Shown: positions 45,654 to 55,184, numbered from the stretch's first letter. The stretch: 64,000 nt of DNA from Pyrobaculum ferrireducens (GCF_000234805.1 NC_016645.1:1216391-1280390); one strand, 5' to 3'. The notes: a model not told the origin generated them from the sequence alone. Numbers and translations are program-made.

Positions 45654-45755
45654 CCAGCGCCTGTGTATATGCCCCATGTTTATAAGTCTTTCGCCGTTGT
45701 GCCGGATCTCTGCGTGCTCAAAAAATTTAAAAACTAGATGCTATTCCCCGTACAG

Positions 45756-45874
45756 AGCCCGGTCGTCTAGCGGCCAAAGGACAACCCGGCTTGGGATGCG
45801 GGGCTCTGGACCCCGTGGCCCGTCGAGCCCCTTATGGGGCTCGGGCTAGGGTTCGAATCCCGGCCGGGCTACCA
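45756..45874 (+). tRNA. tRNA-Gln(CTG) with two introns, one in the T arm
   Basis: The acceptor AGCCCGG/CCGGGCT, D stem GTCT/GGAC, anticodon stem CGGGG/CCCCG with loop CTCTGGA (anticodon CTG) and encoded CCA are present. A 15-nt intron interrupts around position 25/26, and a 27-nt intron lies in the T stem at 51/52 (central helix GGCC/GGCT, bulges CGT and AGG, inner stem CGAGCCCC/GGGGCTCG). The T-arm intron resembles that of the neighbouring tRNA-Pro. Lengths match exactly (77 + 42). A TATA-like AAATTTAAAAA lies about 30 nt upstream. Confidence 0.94.
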
Positions 45875-46053
45875 CTTACTGTTTCTATCTGTGTGGAAAT
45901 GCCTCAAAGGCGCTATACGGCGCCCCACATCTAAAGCTCTTCCTTATTACTGCACTAGCATAGTGACGCGTAGCTGGCATGGCGCTGTTCTACACATATT
46001 TACGGGACGTGGCCCGCGCTTAACAGCTTATATATTGCGGCTCTGTTGTCTCT

Positions 46054-46524
46054 GTGGAGCTGGCGGTTCCTGGCTCTCTGTTGGCTGTCTTGGCGTATGT
46101 GGTTCACATCTTTGGCTTTGTGCTGGCGGTTGTGGGGTGGGCGCAACAGGGCGTCTATCTACTCGTCGTTTCCCATCTGCTTATGCTATTTGGGATGGGC
46201 ATGCTTTTTGTGGGGCTTTCGGGATATGGGAGGCTTGGCGCGGCGTTTGTACTGATGTCGAGTGTATTAAGCATCTACACGCGGTTTACTGTGTTTATAT
46301 TTATGTCGCCGGCTTCTTTCTACACGGTGCTGGCGCCCGCGGGGCTGTTACTACTGTGGGTTGAGGTGGCCAAGAGGAGGGGGGCGTTGGCCAAGTCTCT
46401 AAGTATTCTGCTCCTCGCCAGCTTCGTCTCGACTACCCTCTCCTTGGTGGGGTACGTACTTGGGGTGAGGATCGTGCCGGCGCTCCCCCTCGCGTATCTA
46501 CTCGAAGGCCCGTCGGCCAGGTAG
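46054..46524 (+). CDS. Four- to five-helix membrane protein, 156 aa
   Basis: Hydrophobic helices at about 8-28, 35-55, 62-82, 85-102 and 112-135 with a conserved-looking RFTVFIFMSPASFY segment. Family not recognised. The GTG at 46054 is about 25 nt after a TATA box (CTTATATATT), so the leaderless start is well supported. It stands alone between tRNA-Gln and the nitrilase gene. Confidence 0.7.
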   Translation: MELAVPGSLLAVLAYVVHIFGFVLAVVGWAQQGVYLLVVSHLLMLFGMGMLFVGLSGYGRLGAAFVLMSSVLSIYTRFTVFIFMSPASFYTVLAPAGLLLLWVEVAKRRGALAKSLSILLLASFVSTTLSLVGYVLGVRIVPALPLAYLLEGPSAR

Positions 46525-46750
46525 CTGTTGCACCGGCGCGGTAGCGCCGCACCGGCGCATCATCAGACCGCGCCCGGCGTCGGGGGGCTTTCCGCGGAGG
46601 GGGCCGCGTGGATTACCAACGCCGCCTCTTCGGCAGAGCGGTTTAGGGCGGTATCGCCTCCGTTGCCTCCACGGGTGTGGGGGGCTGGCCTATGCCGACG
46701 GTTGCGCGGATGTGGGGCTCTGGTTTTTATAGCGGTTTTTATCTGGGGCT

Positions 46751-47518
46751 GTGGAGGTGGCTGTGGCGCAGATGCCTAGGTTTTCGCGGGTGGAGGAGGG
46801 GGTGGCGTGGTTGCTGGGGCGGGTTCCGCGGGTGGATCTGCTGGTGCTTCCGGAGTACTGGCTTGGGGCTAGGGCTCTGGAGGAGGGGGAATTTGGGCGG
46901 GTGGTGTCGGGGCTGGTGGAGGTGGCGGGGGTGGTCGGGGGTGTGGTGGTGGGAGGCGGCCTCGCGGTGAGGCGGGGCGGCGCCGTGGTGAACGTCTGCC
47001 CCGTGGTGGGGAGGGACGGCTTGTTGACGTGGGGGGAGAAGATCTTCCCCTCGGCGGCTACGGGGGAGAGGGGCTGGGTTTCGCCGGGGAGGCGGCTGGC
47101 GCTGTTTAGGGCTGGGGGGTTTGTAGTTGGCTGTCTGGTGTGTGTAGATCTGCTTTATCCGGAGCTCGTGCGGAGGCTGGCCTCCGCCGGGGCTGAGGTG
47201 CTGGTTAACCCCGCCAGCATTTCCGCAGATCGCCGGGGGCTGTGGAGGGCTGTGGGCTTGGTGCGGGCGTTTGAAAACTCGGTGTACGTCGCGGCGGCGC
47301 TTGGGACTGGCTACCGCTACGCGGATGGGCGGCCGGCGGCTGGGGGGTCCTACGTGGCTTCTCCCAACGGCGGGTTGGTGGACTTCGGCGAGGAGGCGGG
47401 GGTCTACACGGCGCGGATCAGCCGCTCGGAGCTTGACTACGCCAGGTCAAGGCGGCGCTACCTTGAGGACGTGGCTAGGGGGGCGCCGGAGGTTGACTTA
47501 AATACCCACGGCCTATAG
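46751..47518 (+). CDS. Carbon-nitrogen hydrolase (nitrilase superfamily)
   Basis: This 255-residue amidase/nitrilase-fold enzyme has the catalytic Glu-Lys-Cys triad: Glu in 'LLVLPEYWLG' (about 43), Lys in 'TWGEKIFPSA' (about 97), Cys in 'GCLVCVDLLYPE' (about 131). It should hydrolyse a non-peptide C-N bond; the exact amide is unknown. GTG 46751 lies 25 nt after a TATA-like TTTTTATAGC. The TrmO gene starts five bases after the stop, with its own TATA box inside this gene's end. Confidence 0.9.
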   Translation: MEVAVAQMPRFSRVEEGVAWLLGRVPRVDLLVLPEYWLGARALEEGEFGRVVSGLVEVAGVVGGVVVGGGLAVRRGGAVVNVCPVVGRDGLLTWGEKIFPSAATGERGWVSPGRRLALFRAGGFVVGCLVCVDLLYPELVRRLASAGAEVLVNPASISADRRGLWRAVGLVRAFENSVYVAAALGTGYRYADGRPAAGGSYVASPNGGLVDFGEEAGVYTARISRSELDYARSRRRYLEDVARGAPEVDLNTHGL

Positions 47519-47523
47519 GCGAC

Positions 47524-48006
47524 GTGTCGTGCCCAATCTGCCTAAAGCCTGTGGGGGTCGTGGAGGTGGGCCTCCCGCGGCTGGGGCGGGTGGATAAGTA
47601 CGACTTCGTGTCTGTGATTCGGATTTTCGACGAATATGTAGAGGGGCTTGGGGGGCTGGAGGAGTACAGCCACGCATTCATAATATGGCTCTTCCACGAG
47701 ACACGGGGCGTCAAGCTGAAGCTGAGGCCCTGGGGCCGGGAAGACTTCCCAGAGGTGGGCATATTCGCCACGCGCTTTACCCAGAGGCCCAACCCCATCG
47801 CCCTCTCCATAGTCAAGATCGTGGAGGTGGACCCGCCGAGGCTCAGAGTCCTAGGCCTCGACGCGTGGAGCGGGAGCCCCGTGCTGGACATCAAGCCCTA
47901 CGACCACCTCGACGTCGTCAACGAGTTCAGAACCCCCGACTGGTTCGAGGAGTTTTTCAAAGAGACACGCGGCGGCCTCCCCCGCTGGCTAGGCCCAAGC
48001 CGCTAG
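47524..48006 (+). CDS. trmO: TrmO/TsaA-family tRNA m6t6A37 methyltransferase
   Basis: The 160-residue protein of the VirR/TsaA (UPF0066) family, whose characterised members N6-methylate t6A37 of tRNA-Thr with SAM. Motifs 'GGLEEYSHAFIIWLFH', 'GIFATRFTQRPNPIALSIVKI' and 'SGSPVLDIKPYDHLD' are textbook. GTG 47524 lies 26 nt after a TATA-like CTTAAATAC. It is the last conserved housekeeping gene before the variable locus. Confidence 0.93.
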   Translation: MSCPICLKPVGVVEVGLPRLGRVDKYDFVSVIRIFDEYVEGLGGLEEYSHAFIIWLFHETRGVKLKLRPWGREDFPEVGIFATRFTQRPNPIALSIVKIVEVDPPRLRVLGLDAWSGSPVLDIKPYDHLDVVNEFRTPDWFEEFFKETRGGLPRWLGPSR

Positions 48007-48286
48007 GGGCAACCGCGCACCCACCGCACACCCACGCCGCATTCACCCCCGGAGCTCACCCGTCTTTTAAAACAACAGGACTTCATGCGCCCACCTGCGA
48101 TGTTGGGGAGTCCGACGTCTTCTAGAGCTACGCACCTATGCTAGTATCGGCGTCGTGAATCGATCACGTCGATCTTAGTCGAGGTTGCGGCTGGGGTGCC
48201 GACGCCGCTAGATGAAATTATGTAAGAGAGCACCGCGCCGCGGATCTAGACGGGGTAGCACCTCCCGCCCCGTCCTATTTGTCGCG

Positions 48287-48362
48287 TTTTACGTTGTATC
48301 TCCGCCGCTGTGTGCGGATTTGGAGTATACAAAGCCTATATACCCCGGCACAGCGACGCGTC
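48287..48362 (+). promoter_or_regulatory. Shared promoter repeat, copy 1
   Basis: Starts TTTTACGTTGTATCTCCGCC, contains the perfect dyad TCCGC-N8-GCGGA (48301-48318), then GGAGTATRCAAAGC, TATA box CCTATATACC (about 48334-48343), and GGCACAGCG just before ATG 48363. Of the seven aligned copies this one and copy 7 have the intact dyad. It also forms an imperfect long-range inverted repeat: CGCCGCTGTGTGC upstream of the TATA box versus GGCACAGCG downstream. Confidence 0.9.
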
Positions 48363-49138
48363 ATGAAGGCTCCCAGGCCCAGGCTTGAGGCGGCTGTGTT
48401 GGTGGCCATTGTGCTGGTGGTTGCGTTAACACAAAGCGATTTATCTAAATATCAAGATCCGCTGTTTCCGGGGGTGAAGATGGCGAAGCCAGCCACATGC
48501 CGGTGATTTTCCAGGCTCCGTGTGATAAGGTGTTTACGCTGGGCTACGCTACGTGGCTGGGGTCCCGGGCGGCGTACGTCACTGTTTCCCACGGCTTAAA
48601 TAACGGCGACGGCGTATACCAGCCGTGCTACTACGACTGCGGCGGAGAGCCCACTGGCTATGTCGAAGAGATGGACAAAGAGCTGTATGCAGACGCCGCT
48701 GTGTTGAAAATTGAGCAACGGGGAACTCAAGCCTCACCGCACGTAGAAATATGCGGATTCAACCCAGCCCCACCTCTGTCGAATGGCTACTTCACAGACG
48801 CAGAGTTGCAGAACTTGCAGGGACAGACGGTGTGGTCTATGCACAGGATAGGGCACGTGACAGGTTGCAAGGGAGGCCAAGCTAGGATCTATTTCTACGA
48901 TCCCCAGTACTGTCTACTGTCTGTGTACTACGACCCCCAGTGGCAACCTGCTCAAGAGGGAGACAGCGGCTCTCCCCTCTTTCAGCTGAGATCAGACGCA
49001 ATTGACAGAAGTTGGCACGTTAAAGTTGCTGGTATTTTCGTTAGGTTGCGACCTGCTGACAATCCGCAGTTTATGGAGTTCATGGGGGTCGAGTGTGTGA
49101 ATAGATTCTACGGCTTGGGGTTTAGGTATGGCAACTAG
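48363..49138 (+). pseudogene. Secreted chymotrypsin-fold serine protease, frameshifted at a G run
   Basis: The signal or anchor segment (about 9-24) is in one frame and the protease domain in another; one extra G in the five-G run 48470-48474 joins them into about 258 residues, with a propeptide-like acidic stretch in between. In the joined numbering the triad is His77 (VTVSHG), Asp111 (YADAAVLKI) and Ser202 (EGDSGSPLF), and eight cysteines could form disulfides. S1-type proteases are rare in Crenarchaea. As written, the second frame could only start at ATG 48497 without a signal peptide. It is driven by promoter repeat 1 and overlaps the next gene. Confidence 0.75.
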
Positions 49139-50156
49139 GTTGCTAGTTCTCTTACTGCTGGCAGCCGCGGCTTTAATGGCCGTAGAGGTGTATCACGGCC
49201 AAGTTGTAAAGTTTGGCAACCTCACGGTGGTGTACTCAGTTTACGAAATCCCGGCGGTGAGAGTTGAGCTAAACGGATGTGTCTACTACGTAGTACGTGG
49301 CCACGACCCGAAGATTGTAGACATGTGGAGCCGTACGCAGAAAGATCTCGCCGAGTTTCACAACTTCACAGAGAGGTGGCAGAGGGAGTTTGAATTCAAG
49401 ACGTGGCCTCTTATAGCTGACGAGCTTAGATCTGCCAACTACAGCGGATACCTAGATTTCTACTACTGTTGCGGCCCTCTTGTAAACAAGTCTATCGCAG
49501 AGAGACTCTCAAAATCAAGCAGGTGGGTAAATAGGACGGTTTCGCTCGCCGACGCCGTGAATAAGACGCTTAGAGCCGCAGGTCTAGATGTTAGGGGCGT
49601 CTATATTAACGTGTGGCAGGGCTTCATAAGCGTGGAGGCCTTCACAGACCCCCGCAGAGGCCTCAGCCAATATGCCAAGGTGAAAGGCGATCTTGACAGT
49701 GTATTTAAAGCGTATAAAGACCTTAAACTGCTAGCGATTATAAACATAAAAGAGGCCCCGGCCTCGTCGCCCTACGTAGTCGGGCTCGACCTTGAGTCTG
49801 TCAAGGAGAAGCTAGCCGGGCTTAAAGAGGCTATATTCCAAGCGTATAGAGAAAGAGGAGTAGATGTGAATCCCATTGACGTCGTTACTGGCATAGGCGC
49901 CAGAGAGGGGCTCTACTTAGTACTAATAGCGCCGCCTAATGAAACAGATTTTCTAAAAGCGCTGACAGAGAAAAGCGCCAAGGGGCTGGGGGCGTGCCCC
50001 AACGGCTCCGTAGTAATCTTCTTCAAGACCGGCGCCCGCGAGCTCGTCGGCGTCAGCATCCCGTGGCACCTAGCGGCGCTGGAGGTCGCAACGATAGCGG
50101 CGGCCACCTCCGCCACCGTCTACGTCGTTAAGAAAAAGTTAACCAAACCGAAATAA
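49128..50156 (+). CDS. Surface protein with signal peptide and C-terminal anchor, 342 aa
   Basis: Signal peptide (about 4-18), a long extracellular part with many N-x-S/T sequons (NLT, NFT, NYS, NKS, NRT, NKT, NET, NGS), and a C-terminal membrane helix (about 315-335) followed by KKKLTKPK, a stop-transfer anchor. The extracellular part is alpha/beta with a Cys-Cys pair. The ATG overlaps the protease gene by 11 bases, so the two are probably co-expressed. It is similar in design to the protein at 57387-58454. Family unknown. Confidence 0.75.
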   Translation: MATRLLVLLLLAAAALMAVEVYHGQVVKFGNLTVVYSVYEIPAVRVELNGCVYYVVRGHDPKIVDMWSRTQKDLAEFHNFTERWQREFEFKTWPLIADELRSANYSGYLDFYYCCGPLVNKSIAERLSKSSRWVNRTVSLADAVNKTLRAAGLDVRGVYINVWQGFISVEAFTDPRRGLSQYAKVKGDLDSVFKAYKDLKLLAIINIKEAPASSPYVVGLDLESVKEKLAGLKEAIFQAYRERGVDVNPIDVVTGIGAREGLYLVLIAPPNETDFLKALTEKSAKGLGACPNGSVVIFFKTGARELVGVSIPWHLAALEVATIAAATSATVYVVKKKLTKPK

Positions 50157-50257
50157 GAGGTTTTCCCCGCCCACGTTTTCGCGGGGGCGTTAATCTCCCG
50201 GAGGTGCTTTGATACATGCTTCGTGCGTCTATCAAGACGCTCCAAACCCCATGGGAT

Positions 50258-50485
50258 TCATCTTGAAGCGCGGGGCACTAAGTCCACCAGCACGCCGCTT
50301 CTTGAATAGATAGCTTCCTCTAGCGTGAGGAGACGTGGCGGTTCTCTGGCGTTGGCGATGGTTAAGAGTTGGCGTCTCAAGTCTTGTGGTTGCTGTTTTA
50401 TACCTGGGTGCAGGATTTCGGCGGCCGTGACGTTTTTGACGAATATGGTCTCTCGTGCTGTCGCCGCGGTAGCTGTGTGAGGCGT
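50258..50485 (-). pseudogene. Fragment of an unrecognised gene
   Basis: A minus-strand frame of about 75 codons without a good start reads protein-like: TIFVKNVTAAEILHPG, then LRRQLLTIANAREPPRLLTLEEAIYS, ending in VDLVPRASR. It stops at 50258-50260. Upstream it is closed by a stop at 50486-50488. It looks like the C-terminal remnant of a soluble protein, stranded between two cassettes. Confidence 0.35.
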
Positions 50486-50517
50486 CTAGGCGTCTGCCGG
50501 CCCGTCAAGCCGCTTTG

Positions 50518-50593
50518 TTTTACGTTGTATCTACACCGCTATGTGTGGACTATGAGTATGCAAAGCATATAAGGCCCGGCACAGCGGCGCGTC
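50518..50593 (+). promoter_or_regulatory. Shared promoter repeat, copy 2
   Basis: TTTTACGTTGTATC start, dyad arms ACAC...GTGG (partly compensatory relative to copy 1), GAGTATGCAAAGC, TATA box GCATATAAGG, and GGCACAGCGGCG directly before ATG 50594. The distance from element start to the start codon equals that of copy 1. Confidence 0.9.
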
Positions 50594-52893
50594 ATGAAGG
50601 TTCCGAAGCCCCGAGCGATAGTGGGCGGGGCGTATCCAAAGCGCCTAGGTTCTTTAACCGGCGTGGCTCCAGAGCCCAGGTCTGCGGCGATTATAGTCGT
50701 GGTAGTGATGGTGTTGTTGCCGATGTTGGCATTATCTCAAGTTTTAGAAATTCCGGGACAGAAAGGACAAAAGCTGTTCGTGTACCTAGTTGAGTCAGAT
50801 ATACCGCTTGGAGATGAGGTCCCCCATATACCCGGCGCCAAGTGGGCTCTTGGCGAGCAGGCGCTGGTGGTGTTCGTGCCTAGGGACGTAGGGCGGGGCT
50901 TTGTACTATTTACAAACGAGACTGTGGACATACCGGCATACGACAGGAAATACTTCTTGCTAGCACTCCCCGCGGGGGCCAAGCCGGCGGGGGCCAGGGG
51001 CAACGCCACGTTGAAGACACCAGACGGGGAATTCCCCGTGGTGTTTAGAAAGCCAGATGGGGGGTTAATAGAGATTGTGGCGGGGAGCGTAGACGAGGCC
51101 TTCAAAATATTGAGGGAGTTGGGCTTTCAGCCGGAGTTCCGCGGACGGGCGAGACTTGAAAGAGGCGGCGGATCTAGGCCAGGTGACATACCAGCCGCGG
51201 CGGCCACCCCGCCCCCAGCACTGGCGCCTCGCTATACGTCTACGGCGGGGTGTACTTCAGACCGGTGAGAGTGAGCAGTAGCTATACGGAATACGTAGTG
51301 CCAGTACATGGGGAATCCGGCGCCAGCGCTTGTAGAAACGTGCCCGACGCGGCGTATATCGGCTACGACGCCGCCTCGCTATCACTAGGCGTGTTAATTA
51401 AAGGCGGCTCTGCAGACGGCGTGTTGACAGCTGATGTCTACCGCATAAACGCCGACGGCACATGCACGCTTCTCAAATCCAGCTCCTACACCTTGGCCAA
51501 CAGAGCCAGGATGTGGATTTCTGGTGTTAACCTAGACAGTAGCCGGGGTAGCGAGCTGGCGGTTAGACTCAGAGTTTATATAAACACGTACTCCGGCGCG
51601 CCGGCCGTTGGCATAAACGGCACTGTGCAGTACCTCCGATACTACTACCGTAACTACACACTGGCTGAGATGTTATACGCCACGGCCACAGACTACTATG
51701 GACGGCCGAGCGGATACTCGGTGGGTAGCTATATCGACAGGATTCTAATAGGGCCCTACGCAGCCTTCGACGGCCTAGTCGAGGGGACCTTCACTGGGGG
51801 CGTAGACCTGCAGTTGACCACAGACGCCGTGGGCGGTACATGTCCGGGACTTATGTGGGAGCTGTGGCTCAACGGCATGTGGTATGTGGCGGGGTCAACG
51901 GCATACGGCAGTTATAACAGTGGGACTAACGGATGTGTCTACGAAATAAACACGGGGACCTACAGCCTCGGCGCCTATCCCTACAGCTTTGCCAAATCCT
52001 TCGGCGGGGCGCTCTCCTGGCTTGTCAAAATAAAGTTCGACAACGGCGCTACTCCATACGTGAGGTCTATTTTCGTCAGAACCGCCGAGGTTTTCAGAGC
52101 GTGGCGCTGGGTAGAGCAGTGGAAGGATTTCCCAGACGCCATGGATAAGATATGGAGGAACCCCTACGCGGCCTCCGTCCTCGAAATATACGGCGCCCCT
52201 TCCGACCCCCAAGCCGGCCCATATGTATACCACGGGCTCGTACTCCTCAGAGTTAATGACATATACGACACGTACCAGCGAATAATGCTCCAAGTCGCAG
52301 GACGCTCTGTGTCTAGTAGTTATGTGGATTATATAAAGGGGTTTGAAGTGTACATGAGGCTGTCAATTCCAACGAAGACTAGCTCAGGTTCGGCCTCTCT
52401 GTACAAGGCCAACTACATAAAAGGGACATCTATTGCCGATGTCACAAAGCCTTGGCTTATAGACGTCGCTCAGAGAGTTCTCGATGCTATAAACTTCATC
52501 TTAATCTTCGTGCCAAGCAAACTGGCGTCTCTACTCGCCTTCCTAGCAGGCCAGGCACTGCAGACCGCGTCAGGTAGCTATAACGTGGACGTACTTGATA
52601 GCAATAACGTGAGAGTTTGGTGGATTGCGCCTTGGGCCGGATCGGAGTCGGATTCGCTATTATTTGCTATAAGTCTCCCCACGGCGGCGGCAGATCCTTA
52701 TGCGAACATGTCCATAGAGGTGAAAATCACCAAAGCCTGCTTAGAGCAGTACTGCATCAGCCCAGATCAGGGACTCAAAGGGTACATCCAGCCGACAAAT
52801 CCATTCATCTATTCTGCCTTAAGACACGCCGAGGTGAAAACGTGGATGTTTAGAGGATTAACAAGCGCCGGTATGAAATACGTACTTAAATGA
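50594..52893 (+). pseudogene. Large beta-rich secreted protein, frameshifted at C runs
   Basis: The first frame encodes an N-terminal region with a hydrophobic segment (about 32-48), a beta domain and a Gly/Arg linker, then runs into a premature stop at 51266-51268. The next frame continues as PAPSTGASLYVYGGVYF... for about 560 codons. Adding one C to the runs at 51207-51210 or 51212-51216 joins them to about 766 residues. The second part is Tyr/Ser/Gly-rich beta sequence with a hydrophobic stretch near its end (INFILIFVPSKLASLLAFLAG). The stop overlaps the next gene (ATGA). Function unknown. Confidence 0.7.
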
Positions 52894-53402
52894 CTCCTAA
52901 ATTAGTTCTCTTCTCTGCCCTAGTTTTTTATTCTTTATTATGGCTCATTTTACCTTGGTCTAGGGCTGTGGCGTTGTTTATTGCAGGTGCTGCGTTCCTC
53001 TGGATCCTCTTCTTCTCGTCGCTGGTTGTAAACATTAAGCGTAGAGAGATAGTTGCCGCAGTAGCTCTTTCGACACCCTTCGCCTTTGCGGCGCTGTCAA
53101 CCGAGGCCTTGATATGGTACGGGCTGGGTCCCCTGGCGGCTCTCATCTGGTTTATATATCTCGCAAGGGGGATCTACGGCAGTTGGCTTAAGGGAATTTT
53201 CTTCATACTTGGCGTGATATGGCTACACGGACTTCTACTCATCGCCATAGATGTAACAACAGGGGGAGTTTTAACAAAGGCCTACAGTGTCGGCCTCCAC
53301 CCATTTCAGAGGTGGAATGTTCCGGTTATTGCAGTGGCAGACACGTCGGCGTTGTACATAGCGGCTGAGGTATTGAAAAAATTATTAAAGCTCTGGCGAT
53401 AG
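52890..53402 (+). CDS. Polytopic membrane protein coupled to the secreted protein gene
   Basis: The 170-residue protein has about five hydrophobic helices (3-22, 26-48, 57-75, 80-95, 100-130). The ATG overlaps the stop of the preceding large secreted protein by four bases, which couples their translation. Such a pairing suggests a partner or immunity-like role, but that is inference only. No known family. Confidence 0.65.
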   Translation: MTPKLVLFSALVFYSLLWLILPWSRAVALFIAGAAFLWILFFSSLVVNIKRREIVAAVALSTPFAFAALSTEALIWYGLGPLAALIWFIYLARGIYGSWLKGIFFILGVIWLHGLLLIAIDVTTGGVLTKAYSVGLHPFQRWNVPVIAVADTSALYIAAEVLKKLLKLWR

Positions 53403-53565
53403 ACGAGGAAAGTCGATCCACTAAGGCCGACGGCCACCTAGGCGCCGATTTGACACTTATTTTAGAAACGCTAGGCTTACGCTTGCCCAAATCTCAGCAA
53501 ATTTGTGACATAGAATGTTGCGTGTTAAATATCACCGCGTCTACCACATCGTCCTGATGTCTGAG

Positions 53566-53639
53566 TTTACGTTGTATCTATACCGCTATGTGTGGACTAT
53601 GAGTACGCAAAGCACATAAAGCCCGGCACAGCGGCGGGC
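53566..53639 (+). promoter_or_regulatory. Shared promoter repeat, copy 3
   Basis: TTTACGTTGTATCTATACCGC, GAGTACGCAAAGC, TATA box CACATAAAG and GGCACAGCGGCGGGC, ending at GTG 53640. The start codon of the gene is placed by this alignment; in copies 3, 4 and 6 the element is followed by GTGGCT. Confidence 0.88.
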
Positions 53640-55184
53640 GTGGCTTCGAAGGTCTGGGTAATGAGGCTTGTGGTGTTGGCGGCTTTGGCGGCTGTTGCCT
53701 TTGTGGTGCTGGGCTCTCAGACGCCTAGCCCGGGGGTCACGCTGAGGTTTGAGCTCTACGAGGCCGGCGTAAAGAAGAGCGACCTCTTTACAAGGCCTGA
53801 CGTAGCCGCCGCGGTCTTCGTAAGAGCCGTCACGCCAGATGGGGAGGCTATAGTTTTCTCAGGGCCCACCAGGGGCTCTGTACACATACCAGCCGGCGCC
53901 CTCGCCGACGTGGCTAAGAACTGGACTGAATTACTGAGGGCTAGGGGGCACGACCCCGAGGACTTCTTCACCGCGCTTATAGTCAGCCTGGCGGTTGTAA
54001 ACAAAACCAGCGGAAAGCCTCTGTTCTACACCACCTACTTCCTAGACTACCCCCCAGCCAAGGTGGCGAGAGGAGACAGAGAGCTGATATACACGCTACA
54101 TGTGGCAAAGGGCAGGGGGGAGTGGAGGGCGCATGTGGCTAAGGTGGATAGAGAAGAGAAGCGAGGGCTGTTTGCAAGCTACGGCTCTGCGCCCCCCTCG
54201 ATGAAGCCGCCGTCTGTCGAGCCGCCGAAAGACACGTGGTGTGAAGTAGTAAATCCAGAACCCCCGGCGTTTATCTGCTGGTATAGAAAGGCTTGGGTGG
54301 GAGTTGGCAACTTAACCGCCGTGTTTCCCTCTACGTACTTCGCAGACTACAACGGCAGGCTGTATATGAAAGTGCCTGTTGTCATTGCGGTAAACAACTT
54401 TACATACAGCGGATCGGTGGGGCTGAGCATAATAGGCGGTATATTGACTACTTCGCAATTAGCCGTCGGCGTCTCTTTATCGGTTCCGGGCAACAGCAGA
54501 TCCTCAATTAGCTTAGCTAGCTGGAGCTGGGGAGGTAAGCAGTACTATTTAGCAGACGGGCTGTTCCTAGGTCCTACCAGCTCTGGCTGGATTTGGATAT
54601 TGGGGAGGCCCGTCTTCGTCTCGTACGACGTCTACTATGAGGGGCCCATAGGCAGAGAATATATACGAGAGGAGGACTACTTCTACATAGCCGATATCTA
54701 CATCAGCGGTAGCACAATTGTAAGTGGAAAAGATTTTGGCCTGCCCCAGGAAATTATTGACTTCTTCTACGGTGGGGTAGATAAGCAACGACTCTCCATT
54801 TCCAACACTGCGCTTTCAGACGGGGCTCTTCAGCCCGGCGAGACTATGTGGTTCCACGAGATATTCACCTGTGGGACTGGTTTTGAAGTGGATATCCCAG
54901 TGGGCGCCGTGGTGCTGGCGGTGTTGACCAGAACGCCGATTCCCATAACACTGCCTAAAGGCGTATTCCCCGGCATAGACATATCGCTGTCTATACAAGG
55001 CGCCATGATAGAAGTCGCAGGCTCGATAACCAACTACGGCGACTACCCCGGCGTCCCAACCGACTACAACGCCCCTGAGTACATATACGCCGCTGTGAGC
55101 AAGTATCAATACACCGCGACGGACCTGTGGGGCAACACCTGCCGCTATCAAGTGCCACCCGTCATATACATAGAGGCTAGATAA
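53640..55184 (+). CDS. Large secreted beta-rich protein, 514 aa
   Basis: The signal peptide (about 7-26; VMRLVVLAALAAVAFVVLG) is followed by an N-terminal beta domain, a Pro-rich linker (PPSMKPPSVEPPKDTW, about 190-205) and a C-terminal Tyr/Gly/Ser-rich beta domain with sequons and paired cysteines. There is no C-terminal anchor, so it is probably released or bound to the surface. GTG 53640 is fixed by the promoter repeat (TATA 26 nt upstream). Family unknown; the two-domain-plus-linker plan is like the proteins at 50594 and 61255. Confidence 0.78.
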   Translation: MASKVWVMRLVVLAALAAVAFVVLGSQTPSPGVTLRFELYEAGVKKSDLFTRPDVAAAVFVRAVTPDGEAIVFSGPTRGSVHIPAGALADVAKNWTELLRARGHDPEDFFTALIVSLAVVNKTSGKPLFYTTYFLDYPPAKVARGDRELIYTLHVAKGRGEWRAHVAKVDREEKRGLFASYGSAPPSMKPPSVEPPKDTWCEVVNPEPPAFICWYRKAWVGVGNLTAVFPSTYFADYNGRLYMKVPVVIAVNNFTYSGSVGLSIIGGILTTSQLAVGVSLSVPGNSRSSISLASWSWGGKQYYLADGLFLGPTSSGWIWILGRPVFVSYDVYYEGPIGREYIREEDYFYIADIYISGSTIVSGKDFGLPQEIIDFFYGGVDKQRLSISNTALSDGALQPGETMWFHEIFTCGTGFEVDIPVGAVVLAVLTRTPIPITLPKGVFPGIDISLSIQGAMIEVAGSITNYGDYPGVPTDYNAPEYIYAAVSKYQYTATDLWGNTCRYQVPPVIYIEAR

